From: Leucobacter rhizosphaerae
Lineage (GTDB): Bacteria > Actinomycetota > Actinomycetes > Actinomycetales > Microbacteriaceae
DNA length: 64,000 nt
Assembly: GCF_022919175.1 (NCBI RefSeq)
Contig: NZ_CP095043.1
Location: 2,294,001-2,358,000, forward strand
Reading direction: 5' to 3'
Shown here: positions 9,830-17,274 of the stretch, piece after piece
Layout of the letters: every line of letters begins with the position of its first letter
How positions within the stretch are numbered: the first letter of the stretch is position 1
Notes under the pieces: generated by a model
Database searches by the model: none
Told to the model about the DNA's origin: nothing
What the model saw: the letters and a program-made list of their open reading frames with translations, nothing else
Translations under genes and position numbers: made by a program

Positions 9830-10512
9830 CCAGCCCCTCGCACCTCACCCTGGTGATCGATCCCGATTCGGACACCGCTGCGCCGGCAGCCGGTCCCGCG
9901 TCGGACGCACCCGAACCTGCTGGCGCCGAGTCGCCGGCTGCGGAGTCGCCGGCTGCGGAATCGCCCATTGCCGAGTCGCCGTCTGCTGAGTCGCCAAGTG
10001 CCGAGTCGCCGGACGCCCTCACCCCCGTGCCCTTCGACGAGCGCGAATACCGCGACGCCGTCGGCGCCTTCGCCTCCGGCGTCACCGTCATCACCACGCA
10101 CGGCGCGGACGGTCCGGTCGGCTTCACGTGCCAGTCCTTCTACAGCGTCTCGATCGATCCGCCCCTCGTGTCGTTCTCGATCGCCCGCACGTCGAAGAGT
10201 CTCGAGGCCGTGCGCGCGCACCGCCAGGTCGTCGTGAACTTCCTCGGCGCGGCGCAGCAGCAGCTGAGCGGGCAGTTCGCCCGATCCGGCACCGACAAGT
10301 GGCAGGGGGTGGCCTGGCACCCGTCCGCGCTCAACGGCGCCCCGACGCTCGACGGCGTCATCGGCTGGGTGGCCGGCGAGATCGAGCAGGAGATCGAGGC
10401 GGGTGACCACCTCATCTTCCTGGTGCGGGTCGCGGGGCTCTCGACCGACCCCCAGCACGCGCCGCTCGTCTTCTACCGCGGCAAGTACCACGACATCGAG
10501 TACCAGATCTAG
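9826..10512 (+). CDS. Flavin reductase family protein (HpaC-like)
   Basis: The protein has 228 residues. The C-terminal 160 form the split-barrel flavin reductase domain (YRDAVGAFASGVTVITT, PPLVSFSIARTSKSLEAV, VNFLGAAQQQLS, LVFYRGKYH). The first 65 residues are low complexity with several AESP-type tetrapeptide repeats encoded by near-identical DNA repeats at about 9925-10010, probably an unstructured tail that varies between strains. It is coupled to the FMN reductase by ATGA, so the strain appears to encode two different flavin reductases for one pathway. Confidence 0.9.
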   Translation: MTSPSHLTLVIDPDSDTAAPAAGPASDAPEPAGAESPAAESPAAESPIAESPSAESPSAESPDALTPVPFDEREYRDAVGAFASGVTVITTHGADGPVGFTCQSFYSVSIDPPLVSFSIARTSKSLEAVRAHRQVVVNFLGAAQQQLSGQFARSGTDKWQGVAWHPSALNGAPTLDGVIGWVAGEIEQEIEAGDHLIFLVRVAGLSTDPQHAPLVFYRGKYHDIEYQI

Positions 10513-10776
10513 CCTGCTGGGCTGGGTTGGGTTGGGTTGGGCTGCGATGGGCTGCGCTGAGCGAGTTCACATCGGTGACCTGCCATCCTCTCGCCGACCT
10601 GCCATGTGCTCGGGCTCTGTGAGGTGGCAGGTCGGCGACACGGTGGCAGGTCGGCGACACGGTGCCAGGTCGGCGGAACGCGCGGCAGGTCGGCGGAACG
10701 CGCGGCAGCAAGGGGCTCGGCCCGGACCGCGCGAGCACCGCTGGCGCTCCGGGTCGGCGCGGCCTACGCTGGCAGC
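10513..10776. repeat. Intergenic region: G-quadruplex run plus 19-20-nt interspersed array
   Basis: No gene is supported here. Five GGG runs spaced by two bases lie at 10519-10541, an ideal quadruplex motif on the plus strand, just after the flavin reductase stop. From 10577 to 10708 the octamer GGCAGGTC or its complement recurs about every 19-20 nt: twice inverted (10577 and 10596), then directly at 10625, 10644 and 10683, with a one-base variant at 10663 and a truncated copy at the end. The regular period and inversion suggest a slippage-derived repeat or a protein-binding array. Confidence 0.75.
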
Positions 10777-11430
10777 ATGTGCGCGAGTTATGGCCTCGGC
10801 GGTGGCCCGTATGGCGGTGGAATCCCAGCGGATCTCCCGCCCCTCGACGAGCGCGAGGTCGCGGAGGATCTTGCGCGGTGGGCGGCCGAGCACCGCAACA
10901 CCGCCCGCATCACGGGTAAACGCGCCCGCAACGTCAACCCCCTGATCCGCGACACCGGATCGGGCCGCGAGCTGCATTACGGCTGGTGGTGGCTGTGGGT
11001 CGGCGGGGCTCCGGCGAAGTTCAGCGCGTTCAACTCGCGCGACGACGCGCTCACCCGGCGGTGGCGGGGCGCCTTCCAGACCCGCGCGCTCCTGCCCGCG
11101 ACCTGGTACATCGAGAAGAAGCAGCACTTCGCCCTCGAGGACGGCGCGCTGTTCGGGATCGCCGCCATCACCACGGAGGCCGACGACGCCGATGGCAGCC
11201 CGCTGACCAGCTACTCCATGGTGACGCGGCACGGGGTCGGCGACGCCGAGCACGTGCTCTCGGATCGCGGGGAGGCGCGCATGCCGCTCATTCTGCCGCG
11301 CGAGTTCCACGACACCTGGCTGGATCCCGAGCGTGCCGGCGATGCGGCGCTGATCGCGGATGCGGTCGCGGCCTCCGAGGAGATCTGCCGCGCGGCGAAG
11401 AATCTGGGGTCGGTGCCGGGCTCCGAGTGA
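10777..11430 (+). CDS. SRAP (SOS response-associated peptidase, HMCES/YedK) family protein
   Basis: The 217-residue protein begins M-C-A-S-Y-G, giving the conserved Cys2 that is exposed after Met removal and crosslinks to abasic sites in this family. The Asn segment AFNSRDD and a Glu in ATWYIEKK fit other active-site elements. The usual HDRMP motif is altered to SDRGEARMPLIL, with the only nearby His a few residues earlier, so the catalytic His is uncertain. The ATG at 10777 is fixed by the need for Cys2. The likely role is sensing or protecting abasic sites in single-stranded DNA. Confidence 0.85.
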   Translation: MCASYGLGGGPYGGGIPADLPPLDEREVAEDLARWAAEHRNTARITGKRARNVNPLIRDTGSGRELHYGWWWLWVGGAPAKFSAFNSRDDALTRRWRGAFQTRALLPATWYIEKKQHFALEDGALFGIAAITTEADDADGSPLTSYSMVTRHGVGDAEHVLSDRGEARMPLILPREFHDTWLDPERAGDAALIADAVAASEEICRAAKNLGSVPGSE

Positions 11431-11468
11431 GCGGGTGCGCCCGTCGCGCCTTGCTCGGGTGAATCGCT

Positions 11469-12377
11469 ATGAGCAGCCTGCAGCCGACCACGGTCGTCAC
11501 CGGCGGATCGCGCGGGATCGGCCGCGCCATCGCTCTCCGGCTCGCCTCCGAGGGCCACGACCTCGTGCTCGCGGCGGCCGACGCGCCGATCACGGGGATC
11601 GTCGCCAACGCCGGCGCGATCCGGGCGACCGGCCGCCTCGTCGATCTCGACCCGGCCGATATCGACCCGGCCGATATCGAGGCCGACCTGCGGGTCGATC
11701 TACTCGGCACGATCCTCACCTGCCAGGCGGCGATCCCGGCGCTCGCCGAGACCCGCGGGGCGATCGTCACGATCGGATCCGGCGCGGTGTCGAGCGGCAG
11801 TCCGGGCACGTATGTGCACGACGCCGCGGCGAAGGCGGGGGTCGCGGTGTTCACCGAGGGGGCCGGGATCGATAGGGCCGGGATCGCGATCCTGCTGCTG
11901 AGGCGACGCACGGTGCCGGGCACCATTCGAGTATCGCGGGATCGGCTGGAACTGCAGTGGGGAGAGCAGGCGATGCAGGTGCGACTGGCCGACATTGCCG
12001 CACTGCGCTGTCGGAGTGACAGCGAGTACGCGCGGGTCGTGCTCGTGGCGCCCGGGCGCACGGTGTCGCTGATCGCCGGGCTCGCCCGTGTACCGAAAGG
12101 CGTGCGGTCGCAATCGTCGCAAGTGCCGCAAGTGCCGCAAGTGCCGCAAGTGCCGCCGTTGCCGAAGCTGCCGGCGGAGGTGGTGGAGCGGCTGGAGCGC
12201 GCCGGGCTGAAGCGGGAGGTGTCTCGCCGCGGTGTGGTGATTTTTGCGCGCGTCGCAAGCACTGTCGTCTCTGACGCCCCTTCCACCACTGACACCCCTG
12301 ACGCCCCTGACGCCCCTGACACCCCTGACGCCCCTGACGCCCCTGACGCCCCTGCTGCCCCTGACGCACCCGCCTGA
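11469..12377 (+). CDS. Decayed SDR fragment fused to a PH-like segment with repeat tail
   Basis: The first 25 residues carry an intact SDR nucleotide motif (VVTGGSRGIGRAIALRLASEGHD without interruption to LVLAAA), then jump to the NAG motif, losing about 50 residues that should lie between. The catalytic YxxxK is disrupted (TYVHDAAAKAG). From about residue 150 the protein changes to a beta-rich segment (PGTIRVSRDRLELQW...) resembling a bacterial PH-like domain. The tail holds VPQ repeats and nine D-A/T-P triplets, both encoded by 9-nt tandem repeats. It is probably a remodelled pseudogene rather than an enzyme. Confidence 0.55.
   Translation: MSSLQPTTVVTGGSRGIGRAIALRLASEGHDLVLAAADAPITGIVANAGAIRATGRLVDLDPADIDPADIEADLRVDLLGTILTCQAAIPALAETRGAIVTIGSGAVSSGSPGTYVHDAAAKAGVAVFTEGAGIDRAGIAILLLRRRTVPGTIRVSRDRLELQWGEQAMQVRLADIAALRCRSDSEYARVVLVAPGRTVSLIAGLARVPKGVRSQSSQVPQVPQVPQVPPLPKLPAEVVERLERAGLKREVSRRGVVIFARVASTVVSDAPSTTDTPDAPDAPDTPDAPDAPDAPAAPDAPA
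12121..12156. repeat. 9-nt tandem repeat, AAGTGCCGC x4
   Basis: Four perfect copies of AAGTGCCGC encode the VPQ repeats in the decayed SDR chimera. Because the unit is three codons, copy-number change would not alter frame. Confidence 0.9.
12291..12371. repeat. 9-nt tandem repeat, GACGCCCCT x9
   Basis: Nine consecutive 9-nt units (mostly GACGCCCCT, with GACACCCCT, GCTGCCCCT and a final GACGCACCC) encode the acidic/proline tail of the SDR chimera right up to its stop codon. Slippage would change length in steps of three residues. Confidence 0.92.
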
Positions 12378-12408
12378 ACCCATCCGAGTGAACACACCCC
12401 GTCAACAA

Positions 12409-12476
12409 CTGCGGAGATCTCACTCCTGCAGGAGCGAAAAGGGGGAAATGCTCCTGCGGGAGTGAGATCTCCGCAG
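12409..12476. repeat. 68-nt palindrome, copy A (near-perfect hairpin)
   Basis: Outer arms CTGCGGAGATCTCACTC (12409-12425) and their complement (12460-12476) are followed inward by GCAGGAGC/GCTCCTGC (12428-12435/12450-12457), giving a 27-bp stem with one T-G pair and a 14-nt purine-rich loop. It lies between two convergent genes and shares the GGAGATCTCAC arm with three other copies at 29010, 29816 and 41560. There is no T tract, so it is not a standard intrinsic terminator. Confidence 0.93.
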
Positions 12477-12556
12477 TGTGTGACCCTGCGGGCCAATGGA
12501 ATGGGGCTGGAAGCGTGCTGGAGCGAGCCGCACTCAGCACTCACCACCCCACACCC

Positions 12557-14062
12557 CTACCCCGCCAGCTGCAGCACCCCGTCGACCCGCCGCGGCACGG
12601 AGCGGTCGCCCTCGCGCAGCTCGGCCGGCAGCACTGCTTCGGGCGCGTCCTGCCACACCATGGGCCGCAGGAACCGCCGGATCGCCGTCACCCCCACCGA
12701 GGTGTGGAGCGAGTTCGTCGCGGGCCACGGTCCGCCGTGGTGCTGCGCCCAGGAGACGCGCACCCCGGTCGGGAACCCCCCAAACAGCAGCCGCCCGGCG
12801 ATCGGCGCCACGAGCTCCGCGATCCGCGCGGTGAGCTCGGCCTCATCGGCGGCCGCGTGGATCGTCGCGGTGAGGGATCCCGGAACCACACGCAGCCCGG
12901 CCTCGACCTGGCTGACGTCGGTGTAGCGCACCAGCACCACGAGCGGCCCGAACGCCTCCTCGGTGTGGTCGACGGAGAAGTCGTCGATGCCGACGCTCAG
13001 CACCGCCGCGGCGCTCGAGTACCCGTGCCCGCCGGACTCGCCGCGGGCCAGCTCCGTGACCCCGGCCGCCGACTGCAGCTCGCCGCGCACGCGCTCGAAG
13101 TTCTCGTGCACCCGCTCGCCGAGCAGCACGTGCGGCGGCTGAGCGCCGATCGCCGCGGCGAGCGTCTCCGCGAATCGATCGCCCGCCTCGCCCTCCGGCA
13201 GGAAGACCAGACCGGGCTTCGTGCAGAGTTGCCCGCCCGATCCCGTGACGGACCCAGCGAGACCGGCAGAGAGCGCCTCGCCGTTCGCGGTGAGCGCCCC
13301 GGCGGTCACGATCACGGGGTTCACACTCTGCAGTTCGCCGTAGAGCGGGATCGGGATCTCGCGCCCGTCGATGATCTGCTGCAGCCGCTGGGCGGCCCCG
13401 AGCGAGCCGGTGAAGCCGACGGCGCGGATCGCCGGGTGCGCGACGAGCGCCGCACCCGCGGACTGGCCGTACACGATGCCGACGGTGCCGGCGGGCGCTC
13501 CGACGCGCTCGGCGCCGGCCCGCAGCGCCTCGAACGCGAGCCGCGAGGTGAGCAGGTGCGCGCTGTGCGCCTTGACGACGACGGGGTTCCCCGCGGCCAG
13601 CGCTGAGGCGGTGTCGCCGCCCGGTACGGAGAACGCGAAGGGGAAGTTGCTCGAACCGAAGACCGCGACCGGCCCGAGCGGGATCAGCAGGCGGCGCACG
13701 TCGGGTCCGGGCCCGAGGGGCGTGTCGCCCGCGTGGTCGATCATGGCCTCGAGGAACCCGCCCTCGCGCACGGCCTCGGCGAAGAGGCGCAGTTGGAACG
13801 CGGTGCGGCTGAGTTCGCCGTTCAGGCGCGGATCGCCGAGCCCGGTCTCCTGCCGCGCGACGTCGACGAGGTCGGCTCGGCGCTCCTCGAGCGCGTCGGC
13901 CATCGATTCGAGCAGGGAGGCGCGCCAGTCGCGGTCGCGGCGGGCGAGCTCCGGGGCGGCGGCCGCGGCGGCCGCGGTGATCGCGTCGAGCTCGGCATCG
14001 GTGGTGAGGACGATGCCGGCGTCGGTCGTGACGCCGGTGGTCGGGTTGGTGGTGGACAGCAT
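12557..14062 (-). CDS. 2,5-dioxovalerate (alpha-ketoglutarate semialdehyde) dehydrogenase
   Basis: The 501-residue aldehyde dehydrogenase shows KGSADH-type features: FGSSNFPFAFSVPGGDTASALAAGNPV in the cofactor domain, VGFTGS, the general-base Glu in GELQSVNPV, and the catalytic Cys in GSGGQLCTKPG. The C-terminal HTSVGVTAIRRFLRP is typical of this branch. It oxidises alpha-ketoglutarate semialdehyde, the last step of non-phosphorylative pentose or hexarate pathways. It is the last gene of a long minus-strand sugar locus, with a LacI gene just upstream. Confidence 0.88.
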   Translation of the reverse strand: MLSTTNPTTGVTTDAGIVLTTDAELDAITAAAAAAAPELARRDRDWRASLLESMADALEERRADLVDVARQETGLGDPRLNGELSRTAFQLRLFAEAVREGGFLEAMIDHAGDTPLGPGPDVRRLLIPLGPVAVFGSSNFPFAFSVPGGDTASALAAGNPVVVKAHSAHLLTSRLAFEALRAGAERVGAPAGTVGIVYGQSAGAALVAHPAIRAVGFTGSLGAAQRLQQIIDGREIPIPLYGELQSVNPVIVTAGALTANGEALSAGLAGSVTGSGGQLCTKPGLVFLPEGEAGDRFAETLAAAIGAQPPHVLLGERVHENFERVRGELQSAAGVTELARGESGGHGYSSAAAVLSVGIDDFSVDHTEEAFGPLVVLVRYTDVSQVEAGLRVVPGSLTATIHAAADEAELTARIAELVAPIAGRLLFGGFPTGVRVSWAQHHGGPWPATNSLHTSVGVTAIRRFLRPMVWQDAPEAVLPAELREGDRSVPRRVDGVLQLAG

Positions 14063-14138
14063 GGTGCTCCTGTCGGGTGGGGGTGGAGGGAACGAGCGAG
14101 CGCGCGAGTACGGCAGTGCGGAACCGCAGAAGCGCGAA

Positions 14139-15158
14139 CTACGCCGAGTCGCGCGCCGCGAGCGAAAAGCCGAGGTCGAGCGACGTCGGCTCGGCGGTCT
14201 CGCCGTGCATGCGGCTCAGCAGCAGTTCGCCGGCGCGGCGGCCGATCTCGAGGTTCGGGGTGCTCACGGTGGTGAGCGCGGGGCTGAGGTGCCGACTGAG
14301 CTCGAAGTCGCCGAAGCCGCAGATCGCGAGGCGATCCGGCACCGCGATGCCGCGCGACTGGGCCTCGAGCAGCGCACCGGTCGCGAAGATGTCGCTCGCG
14401 CAGAGCAGCACATCGGTCTCGGGGTGCTCCCGCAGCGCGCGATCGAGGAGTGCCCGGCCCGCCGCGATGCTGATGCCGTCGGCACCCGAGTCGACGACCC
14501 GGATCGGTTCGCCCGGGTAGAGCTCGCGCGTGCGCTGCTCGAACGCGAGGCGCCGGTCGAGCGCGCGCGAGTCGGAGCCGGTGAGCCAGCCCGCGAACGT
14601 CGGGTGCCGGTAGCCGCGGGAGTGCACGTAGTCGACGACGGCCGTGATGGCCTCGCGGTTCGAGAATCCGACGAGCGAGTCGATGGGCTCATCGGTCCAG
14701 CTCCAGGTCTCGACGACCGGCACCTTGGCGCCCGCGAGCATGGCCCGCGCCGCCGGGGTGTGCTCCGTGCCGACGACGATGATCCCGTCGGGGCGCCGCC
14801 CCAGGAACGCGCGGATCAGCTCCTCCTCGCGATCGGCGTCGTAGTCGGTCGACCCGATGAAGAGGTGGTACCCCTTCGAAGCCAGCACGGCGTCGAGACC
14901 GTGGATCGTCTCCGCGAACACCGAGTACGACACGGCCGGCACGAGCGCCGCGACCGTCATGCTGCGATTCGAGGCGAGGTTGCTCGCGGCCAGGTTCGGC
15001 ACGTAGCCGGTCTCGGCGATCGAGGTGCGCACGACGGCGAGGGTCGATTCCGACACGAGATTGGGCATCCGGATCGCGCGTGACACCGTCTGCGGGGAGA
15101 CCCCCGCGTGCGCCGCGACGTCGTGCAGCGTCACAGAGTTCGTGCTTCTGCGTGTCAC
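14139..15158 (-). CDS. LacI family transcriptional regulator (GntR-type)
   Basis: The 339-residue protein begins with a LacI-type helix-turn-helix (VTLHDVAAHAGVSPQTVSRAIR), a hinge (NLAASNLASNRS) and a sugar-binding periplasmic-like core. The start is GTG at 15158 with GAAGGGCGG upstream. Candidate targets are the divergent promoters near 23773-24186, where TAGCGCTA dyads occur. It likely represses the sugar locus until its inducer, a sugar or sugar acid, is present (inference from context). Confidence 0.9.
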   Translation of the reverse strand: MTRRSTNSVTLHDVAAHAGVSPQTVSRAIRMPNLVSESTLAVVRTSIAETGYVPNLAASNLASNRSMTVAALVPAVSYSVFAETIHGLDAVLASKGYHLFIGSTDYDADREEELIRAFLGRRPDGIIVVGTEHTPAARAMLAGAKVPVVETWSWTDEPIDSLVGFSNREAITAVVDYVHSRGYRHPTFAGWLTGSDSRALDRRLAFEQRTRELYPGEPIRVVDSGADGISIAAGRALLDRALREHPETDVLLCASDIFATGALLEAQSRGIAVPDRLAICGFGDFELSRHLSPALTTVSTPNLEIGRRAGELLLSRMHGETAEPTSLDLGFSLAARDSA

Positions 15159-15191
15159 GCTGTCCGCCCTTCTGAGCGCTCGATCCTCGGA

Positions 15192-16397
15192 TCATAGTAG
15201 TCCACGGCCGGCCAGGTTTCTCATGAGGTCGGTCAGCCCGAACGTCCACGGTGCGCACTCCTCGCTGAGCTGCACCCGGTTGACCAGGGTGCCGATCAGG
15301 GGGGAGTGGATCTCCACGACGTCGCCCACCTGGTGGGTGAAGCCCTTGCCGGCCTCGCCCCGGTCGTCCACCGGCGCGAACAGGGTGCCGAGGAACAGCA
15401 GGGCCCCGTCGGGGTACTGGTGGTGCGGGCCGATCAGCTGGGCGACGAGCGACTCGGGATCCCGGCTGATCTGCGACATGTCCGAGGCGGCCTCGAGCAC
15501 GTAGCCGTCCTCCCCGCGCACGGTGAGACGCACCTCCATGGCGTGGACGTCGTCGAGCGTGAAGCCCGCGTCGAAGAGCCGGATCAGCGGCCCGGTCGCG
15601 CTCGACGCGTTGTTGTCCTTCGCCTTCGGCAGCAGCAGCGCGCTGCGCCCTTCGATGTCGCGGAGGTTGACGTCGTTGCCGAGGGTCGCGCCGACGATCC
15701 GGCCGTCCGAGCTCACGACGAGCACGGCCTCGGGCTCCGGGTTGTTCCAGTTCGAGGCCGCGAGCACGCCGATCTCGGCGCCGACCCCGACCGACGCGAG
15801 CGGCAGCGCCTTGCTGAAGATCTCGGCGTCGGGGCCGATGCCGACCTCCAGGTACTGGGACCACATGCCGCGCTCGACGAGATAGCTCTTCAGCTCTGCC
15901 GCGCGCAGGGAACCGGGTCGGAGCGAGCGGAGATCCCCGCCGATCTGCTCGGTGATCTGCTCGCGGAGCGCGGCCGCCTGCTCCTGGTCGCCGCCCGCGC
16001 GCTCCTCGATGACCCGCTCGACCATCGACACGGCGAACGTCACCCCGGCGGCCTTCACGGCGTGGAGATCGTGCGGGGCCAGCAGCCAGGGGGTCGCCGG
16101 ATCGCGCCGGCCGTGCTGGCTGTTCGCGTGGATCTCGGCGAACGAGCCGAGGTGGGCACCCTTCGCCGCGCGCGCCGCCGTCGCGGGATCGGGCTGCTCG
16201 GTCAGGTCGCTCACCGTCGCGAAGCGCGGGGTGAGCGCGTAGACCTCGCCCGCCTCGACGAGCACCGGGGTGGGGCCGTCCGCAGCCGGCTCGAACACGC
16301 GGCCCACGAGGGTGCCGGCGCCGGCGGCGGGCAGACCCGCGGACGCGGCGCCGATCCAGTCGGCGGGCTGGTCGGGTGCGGGGGCGTGTGCCGTCAT
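15192..16397 (-). CDS. Fumarylacetoacetate hydrolase family protein (keto-deoxy sugar acid dehydratase-like)
   Basis: This 401-residue protein has the FAH fold in its C-terminal half: EIGVLAASNWNNPEPEAVLVV, GATLGNDVNLRDIEGRSALLL, a Lys in PKAKDNN and a late FTHQVGDVVEIHSP. In Weimberg-type pathways the FAH-family dehydratase XylX makes alpha-ketoglutarate semialdehyde, the substrate of the dehydrogenase encoded two genes away, so a 2-keto-3-deoxy-sugar-acid dehydratase is the best guess. The upstream leader contains a 15-nt direct repeat (16421 and 16437). Confidence 0.82.
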   Translation of the reverse strand: MTAHAPAPDQPADWIGAASAGLPAAGAGTLVGRVFEPAADGPTPVLVEAGEVYALTPRFATVSDLTEQPDPATAARAAKGAHLGSFAEIHANSQHGRRDPATPWLLAPHDLHAVKAAGVTFAVSMVERVIEERAGGDQEQAAALREQITEQIGGDLRSLRPGSLRAAELKSYLVERGMWSQYLEVGIGPDAEIFSKALPLASVGVGAEIGVLAASNWNNPEPEAVLVVSSDGRIVGATLGNDVNLRDIEGRSALLLPKAKDNNASSATGPLIRLFDAGFTLDDVHAMEVRLTVRGEDGYVLEAASDMSQISRDPESLVAQLIGPHHQYPDGALLFLGTLFAPVDDRGEAGKGFTHQVGDVVEIHSPLIGTLVNRVQLSEECAPWTFGLTDLMRNLAGRGLL

Positions 16398-16420
16398 CGT
16401 GGCTCCTGTGGGGTGCGAGG

Positions 16421-16451
16421 GGTGAGGGTGTCAGTCGGTGAGGGTGTCAGT
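16421..16451. repeat. 15-nt direct repeat, period 16
   Basis: GGTGAGGGTGTCAGT occurs at 16421-16435 and 16437-16451, in the 94-base gap between the crotonase and FAH-family genes. No function is apparent. Confidence 0.85.
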
Positions 16452-16491
16452 GGGTGAGGGAGTGGAGTGGGCCGGGGAGCGCCGCGCGGGA

Positions 16492-17274
16492 TCAGCGTCC
16501 GGTGAACGAGGCCGCGCGCTTCTCGGCGAAGGCCGCCCGGCCCTCGGCCGCGTCCTCGGTGGCGAAGCAGATCGTCTGCAGGTCGCGCTCGTACGCCATC
16601 GCCTGGTCGAACGGCATCGTGTGCGCCGCCCGCAGGTTCGCCTTCGCGGTCTCGATGGCGATGGGCGGGCGGCTCGCGATGATCGCCGCGAGCTCCTGGG
16701 CGCGGGGGAGCAGTGCCTCCGGTTCGAGCACCTCGCTGACCAGGCCGAACCGCAGCGCCGTCTCGGCGTCGATGGGGTCTCCGGTCAGCAGCATGAGCGC
16801 GGCATTGCTCGCACCGGCGGAGTGGGCGAGGAAGGCGCTCATGCCGCCGCCGCCGATCCAGCCGAGCTTGACCTCGGGCGCCGCGAGCCGGGCCGCGGTG
16901 CTCGCCAGCCGGATGTCGCAGATCATCGCGGTCTCGAGGCCGCCGCCGAAGGCGAAGCCGTTGACCGCGGCGACGATGGGCTTGCGGAGCTCCCGCAGCG
17001 CATCGCAGTAGTCGACCCGGTTCCGGAACTCCCACGGGGTCGTGTACTTGTCGAGCGAGCGGATGTCGCTCCCGGCGGAGAAGGCGCGGTCGCCCGCCCC
17101 GGTGAGCACGACGGCGCGCACGGAGCCGTCGTCGTTGATGACGTGGGCGAGACGCGTGAGCTCCGCCGACATCTCCTGGGTCACGGCGTTGAGCTTCTCG
17201 GGGCGGTTGATCGTGATCGTCACGACGTGACCGTCCTGCTCGGCGAGGATCTGCTCGCACTCGCTGAGGATCAT
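16492..17274 (-). CDS. Enoyl-CoA hydratase/isomerase family protein
   Basis: The 260-residue crotonase-fold protein has the oxyanion-hole segments RAFSAGSDIRSL and NGFAFGGGLETAMICD, a Glu in APEVKLGWIGGGG, and a C-terminal RAAFAEKRAASFTGR tail. It starts at ATG 17274, overlapping the stop of the upstream gene by ATGA. Together with the CoA-transferase encoded two genes upstream it implies that a CoA thioester is formed and hydrated or isomerised, which is unusual for a sugar locus. Substrate not identifiable. Confidence 0.9.
   Translation of the reverse strand: MILSECEQILAEQDGHVVTITINRPEKLNAVTQEMSAELTRLAHVINDDGSVRAVVLTGAGDRAFSAGSDIRSLDKYTTPWEFRNRVDYCDALRELRKPIVAAVNGFAFGGGLETAMICDIRLASTAARLAAPEVKLGWIGGGGMSAFLAHSAGASNAALMLLTGDPIDAETALRFGLVSEVLEPEALLPRAQELAAIIASRPPIAIETAKANLRAAHTMPFDQAMAYERDLQTICFATEDAAEGRAAFAEKRAASFTGR

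Noticed and set aside
10577-10708. Possible CRISPR array
   Set aside because: Units are only 8-12 nt conserved, occur in both orientations, and spacers are 10 nt and similar to one another; no cas genes are nearby.
12409-12476. Ordinary bidirectional intrinsic terminator
   Set aside because: The arms and central sequence are shared with three other intergenic copies and there is no T tract, so a simple terminator does not explain it, although it may also stop transcription.
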